Assembly: GCA_020848015.1 (NCBI GenBank)
Contig: JADLBA010000252.1
Location: 1 to 6,016, forward strand
DNA length: 6,016 nucleotides
Origin: Crocinitomicaceae bacterium
GTDB lineage: Bacteria; Bacteroidota; Bacteroidia; Flavobacteriales_D; Sanyastnellaceae
Direction: 5' to 3'
Part shown: positions 3,062 through 6,016 of the stretch, in pieces
Numbering within the stretch: position 1 is the first letter of the stretch
How the letters are laid out: the number at the start of each line of letters is the position of its first letter
Made by a program: the position numbers and the translations under genes
Notes under the pieces: model-generated
What the model saw: only the letters and a program-made list of their open reading frames with translations
What the model was told of the DNA's origin: nothing
Database searches by the model: none

Positions 3062-6016
3062 ATGAAATCCATCTGCCAGACGCTGTCGTTAGTTTTCTTG
3101 ATGACTATTTTACTGATCCGTGTGCATGCTCAAACAACATCTCATTTTACTGATGCTTATGATGAACTATTAAAACAACGTGCGCTGTACAGTTTCCCGA
3201 CAGAAGAGTGGGACAGTCTTCGGTGTGTGATGTACGGCGAATGTGAAGTCAAAATGCAATCAACCGGGAATCTTCGCCTGGCTTGTCCACTTACAAAGAG
3301 ACTCTTCGGCTGGCACATGATAGGTGTTTCCTCAAGCAGTTATGTGTGGCAATCACTTTCAGACTTATCCTATTTTTCCTATGACATCAATCCTACTACT
3401 GGCAACGCCATCAATGCAACACAGATAGCAAACTGGGCAAGTGACGCGACAGTAGTAGCAGCTCACAACAACGGAGTAAATGTAAACCTGTGTGTTACCC
3501 TTTTCAATACCTCAAATGAGTTCTCAACTTTTTTCGGAAACACATCGGCACAAACAACGTGCAGAAATAATCTGGTGAACGCTGTTGTTGCAGCGAATGC
3601 AAAAGGGATCAACATAGACTTTGAAGGGTCTGGACTTACCTCGACCTATTTGAGTCAATTCACCTCGTTTATGTCTTCCCTGTCGTCGCAATTACACAAT
3701 ACGGTACCCAATTCCGAACTAAGCGTTGACCTTATGGGAAGCTACTCTGGTTCTTCAAGTTTAATCAATCAATTAAATCCTTTTGTGGATCTGTTCGTGA
3801 TCATGGGCTATGACTATTATTGGGGTGGACAAACGACACCGGGGCCTGTCGCTCCGCTGTACAATTACTATTCTGGAGGATTTGGGAGTGTATCGAGTGA
3901 TTTGAATAACTTTTTGAAGATCGTTCCTCCGAGTAAGATTATTCTCGGCATGCCGTACTACGGCAGACGGTGGGGAGTAACGAATGGCTGCACGTTGCCA
4001 GGAATAGGTACTGGTTCAAGTGCTATTAGTACTCAGACATATACCCAATACAAACAAAATTCGAACGGCTATTATTCAAACCCTCAACGGGAGACATATA
4101 CCTTCAATGCATATAACTGCTTCACTGATGTTAATAGTATTCCCAATCAGCAATTCATAGATGATGTCTATAGTTTTCAAAAGAAATACGAGGTGATCAA
4201 GGAGCGAGGGATCGCAGGAGCCGCCGTTTGGCGGCTTGGATATGATGCGGGTTACAGCGACCTCTGGAATTTGATTAACGATAATCTTTCAAGCTGCGCT
4301 TTCCAAGCATGCACCGATACCATTTATGACATGGGAGGTCCCTTTGGCAATTATCACAACACTGAAGATTATACTTTTACCATTGCTCCATCCGGAGCAT
4401 CTTCAGTCACCCTTACTTTTTTATCATTCAATCTTGAAAATGGCTTTGACTATTTGACTGTGTTCAATGGACCAACAACAGGATCACCGCAAATTGCTAA
4501 TCTCACAGGCACTTCCCTGCCAGCAGTCATCACGGCGAATTCCGGGGTCATGACTATTCAATTTCATTCTGATGGAGCTACGACAAGACCTGGATTTGAG
4601 GCAGTCTATTCGTGCAGCACCGGGAACCCCTGTACAGACAATTACGAACCAAATGATAACACAACAACTGCGCATACTCTGTTTTCGACTCCGCTCGGAA
4701 CCAGTCCGCAAAACACCACCGTCAATTCATACATCTTTTCCGGATCAGATCAGGATTGGTACAGAATTGATAATACAGGAGTGAATGGAACATTAGTGCT
4801 TACTCTCTCGAATCTGCCAGCCAATTATGATGCGGAATTATATGACAATGGTGGGTTATGTGGAAACTGTTTCATTGCAGGTGGATACAATTCCGGAACA
4901 ACAAGCGAACATATATCTTTCAATTTCACCACAGCTTCAGCACATCAGCCACCATTCTACTTGAAAATATATCCGAACAACAGTTCACAGTTCGATCAGT
5001 GTAATCCATACATTATTGATGCGAGCTGGACACCGGCAAGCACCTGTAACACTCCAGCCACTCCAGTCGCAAATTTCGGTACCTCAACGTGTCCTGGAAC
5101 TGATCTTTACGCTACGAACTTTTCCTTGTATTGGACGAGCTCCGGTTCGGTGTATTATGATTATGTTATTGCTGAATATCCCTACGGAAACGGAAATGTA
5201 GTCGCATCACAGAATTGTTTGAATGGAACCAGTGCAGCGGTGACAAGTCCAAATATCTTACCGGGTAAATTGTACAGCTGGCAAGTACGGGCCACCACCG
5301 ATTGCGATGCATGCAATAGTTCCTTTTCGTCTCCTTCGTATTTTCATGTTGCACCATCAATTTCACCGAGTGGTGTGGTGTATGTTTGCGATGGGTCAGG
5401 AACAACACTTTCAACTCCTGCCGTAAATGTTCCAAGTCCGGGGATCGTTTCGTATCAGTGGTATATAGATGGAAATCCAATTGTCGGAGCGACAGCAAAT
5501 ACGTACTACGCAACACAAAACGGCACCTATTATGTGAAAAACACTTATTCAGGAAGTGCTGTCTGTTCGGGTAGCTCAACGACTGTCCAAAGCCACAATG
5601 TCTATTTAACTATTTCTGCAACTCCGAGTGCCCCAATTCTCAGCACAAACTCACCGGTCTGTGAAGGGAGCACCTTGACCTTGTCTGCCGTTTATCAAAG
5701 TGGTAGCGCATACCACTGGACAGGGCCGAATGGCTTCAATTCAACCAATACGGCAATAGTCCTTCCGACTGTATCTTCTGTAGTCGCCGGAACCTACTAC
5801 TGCTATACGACCCATGCAGGATGTCAAAGCCCTACGGCAACCATTGATGTACTGGTGAATCCGGCACCTACCGCTTCTTTTTCCTTCAGTGTTTCCGGAG
5901 ATACTGTCGCTTTTGTTAATACCACAACCAATGCTTCCTCCGATTCCTGGAAATTTGGTGATGCACAAACATCAACCCCAACCAGTCCTTCCCATAAATA
6001 CGTGACAGATAACTAC
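3062..6016 (+). CDS. Secreted multidomain GH18 glycoside hydrolase (chitinase-like), 3' end outside window
   Basis: Open from ATG 3062 to the last base: 985 codons, no stop. Signal peptide, residues 1-23, probable cleavage RVHA|Q. GH18 barrel, about 80-405: GINIDFEG places the catalytic acid at E188, with D186 retained and N184 replacing the middle Asp of DxxDxDxE; MGYDYYWGG (Y250-D251-Y252), ILGMPYYGRRWG and AVWRLGYD (W390) are further GH18 signatures. CUB-like domain, about 417-518 (DMGGPFGNYHNTEDYTFTI). PPC domain, about 525-656 (NYEPND, DQDWYRI, NLPANYDAELYD). Fn3-like, about 662-765; two Ig-like modules, about 768-850 and 857-932; start of a PKD module from 934 (SWKFGD). The protein probably cleaves beta-1,4-N-acetylglucosamine linkages in chitin or a similar polymer outside the cell or at its surface, by substrate-assisted catalysis. 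The non-catalytic modules likely bind polysaccharide or act as spacers. A type IX sorting domain would be expected beyond the window. The exact substrate is inferred. Confidence 0.92.
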   Translation, partial: MKSICQTLSLVFLMTILLIRVHAQTTSHFTDAYDELLKQRALYSFPTEEWDSLRCVMYGECEVKMQSTGNLRLACPLTKRLFGWHMIGVSSSSYVWQSLSDLSYFSYDINPTTGNAINATQIANWASDATVVAAHNNGVNVNLCVTLFNTSNEFSTFFGNTSAQTTCRNNLVNAVVAANAKGINIDFEGSGLTSTYLSQFTSFMSSLSSQLHNTVPNSELSVDLMGSYSGSSSLINQLNPFVDLFVIMGYDYYWGGQTTPGPVAPLYNYYSGGFGSVSSDLNNFLKIVPPSKIILGMPYYGRRWGVTNGCTLPGIGTGSSAISTQTYTQYKQNSNGYYSNPQRETYTFNAYNCFTDVNSIPNQQFIDDVYSFQKKYEVIKERGIAGAAVWRLGYDAGYSDLWNLINDNLSSCAFQACTDTIYDMGGPFGNYHNTEDYTFTIAPSGASSVTLTFLSFNLENGFDYLTVFNGPTTGSPQIANLTGTSLPAVITANSGVMTIQFHSDGATTRPGFEAVYSCSTGNPCTDNYEPNDNTTTAHTLFSTPLGTSPQNTTVNSYIFSGSDQDWYRIDNTGVNGTLVLTLSNLPANYDAELYDNGGLCGNCFIAGGYNSGTTSEHISFNFTTASAHQPPFYLKIYPNNSSQFDQCNPYIIDASWTPASTCNTPATPVANFGTSTCPGTDLYATNFSLYWTSSGSVYYDYVIAEYPYGNGNVVASQNCLNGTSAAVTSPNILPGKLYSWQVRATTDCDACNSSFSSPSYFHVAPSISPSGVVYVCDGSGTTLSTPAVNVPSPGIVSYQWYIDGNPIVGATANTYYATQNGTYYVKNTYSGSAVCSGSSTTVQSHNVYLTISATPSAPILSTNSPVCEGSTLTLSAVYQSGSAYHWTGPNGFNSTNTAIVLPTVSSVVAGTYYCYTTHAGCQSPTATIDVLVNPAPTASFSFSVSGDTVAFVNTTTNASSDSWKFGDAQTSTPTSPSHKYVTDNY

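Noticed and set aside
5166..5579. Minus-strand ORF of 137 codons inside the GH18 gene.
   Set aside because: The plus-strand frame here encodes clear Fn3-like and Ig-like modules; the reverse frame is rich in H, R and C with no domain pattern.

Overview
The window suggests an uncultured or environmental member of the Bacteroidota. The DNA is moderately AT-rich. Start sites are preceded by A/T-rich leaders rather than strong Shine-Dalgarno sequences. The dominant gene encodes a very large exported protein: signal peptide, GH18 catalytic domain, CUB, PPC, Fn3-like, two Ig-like modules and a PKD module. That build is typical of Bacteroidota secreted enzymes, which usually end in a type IX secretion sorting domain. 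The end of this gene lies outside the window, so the sorting domain is expected but not seen.

Left part (1-1286), minus strand. A DUF5678-type small protein runs off the left edge. Just upstream in its reading direction is a 43-codon ORF of unknown nature, then a complete tyrosine recombinase with all six catalytic residues.

Middle-left (1286-1600), no convincing gene. On the minus strand, just upstream of the recombinase, a good -35/-10 pair is followed by six successive hairpins. Two long-range complementary pairs are interleaved in A-B-A'-B' order, and the last hairpin ends about 8 bp before the recombinase start codon. Several stems close better as RNA on the minus strand (G-U pairs, a GAAA tetraloop). 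This is the most interesting part of the window: a candidate structured RNA or regulatory leader, or alternatively a folded attachment site for the recombinase.

Middle-right (1600-2714), plus strand. There is a small two-helix membrane protein whose stop codon lies inside a strong intrinsic terminator, then a 248-residue protein with four predicted membrane helices that I do not recognise. They could be cargo of a small mobile unit carried by the recombinase, but no element boundary is visible.

Right part (2715-6016), plus strand. A 347-bp gene-free stretch contains a second cluster of nested inverted repeats. The secreted GH18 protein follows and stays open to the last base. It probably degrades chitin or a related N-acetylglucosamine polymer outside the cell. 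No CRISPR array, rRNA or canonical tRNA was found.
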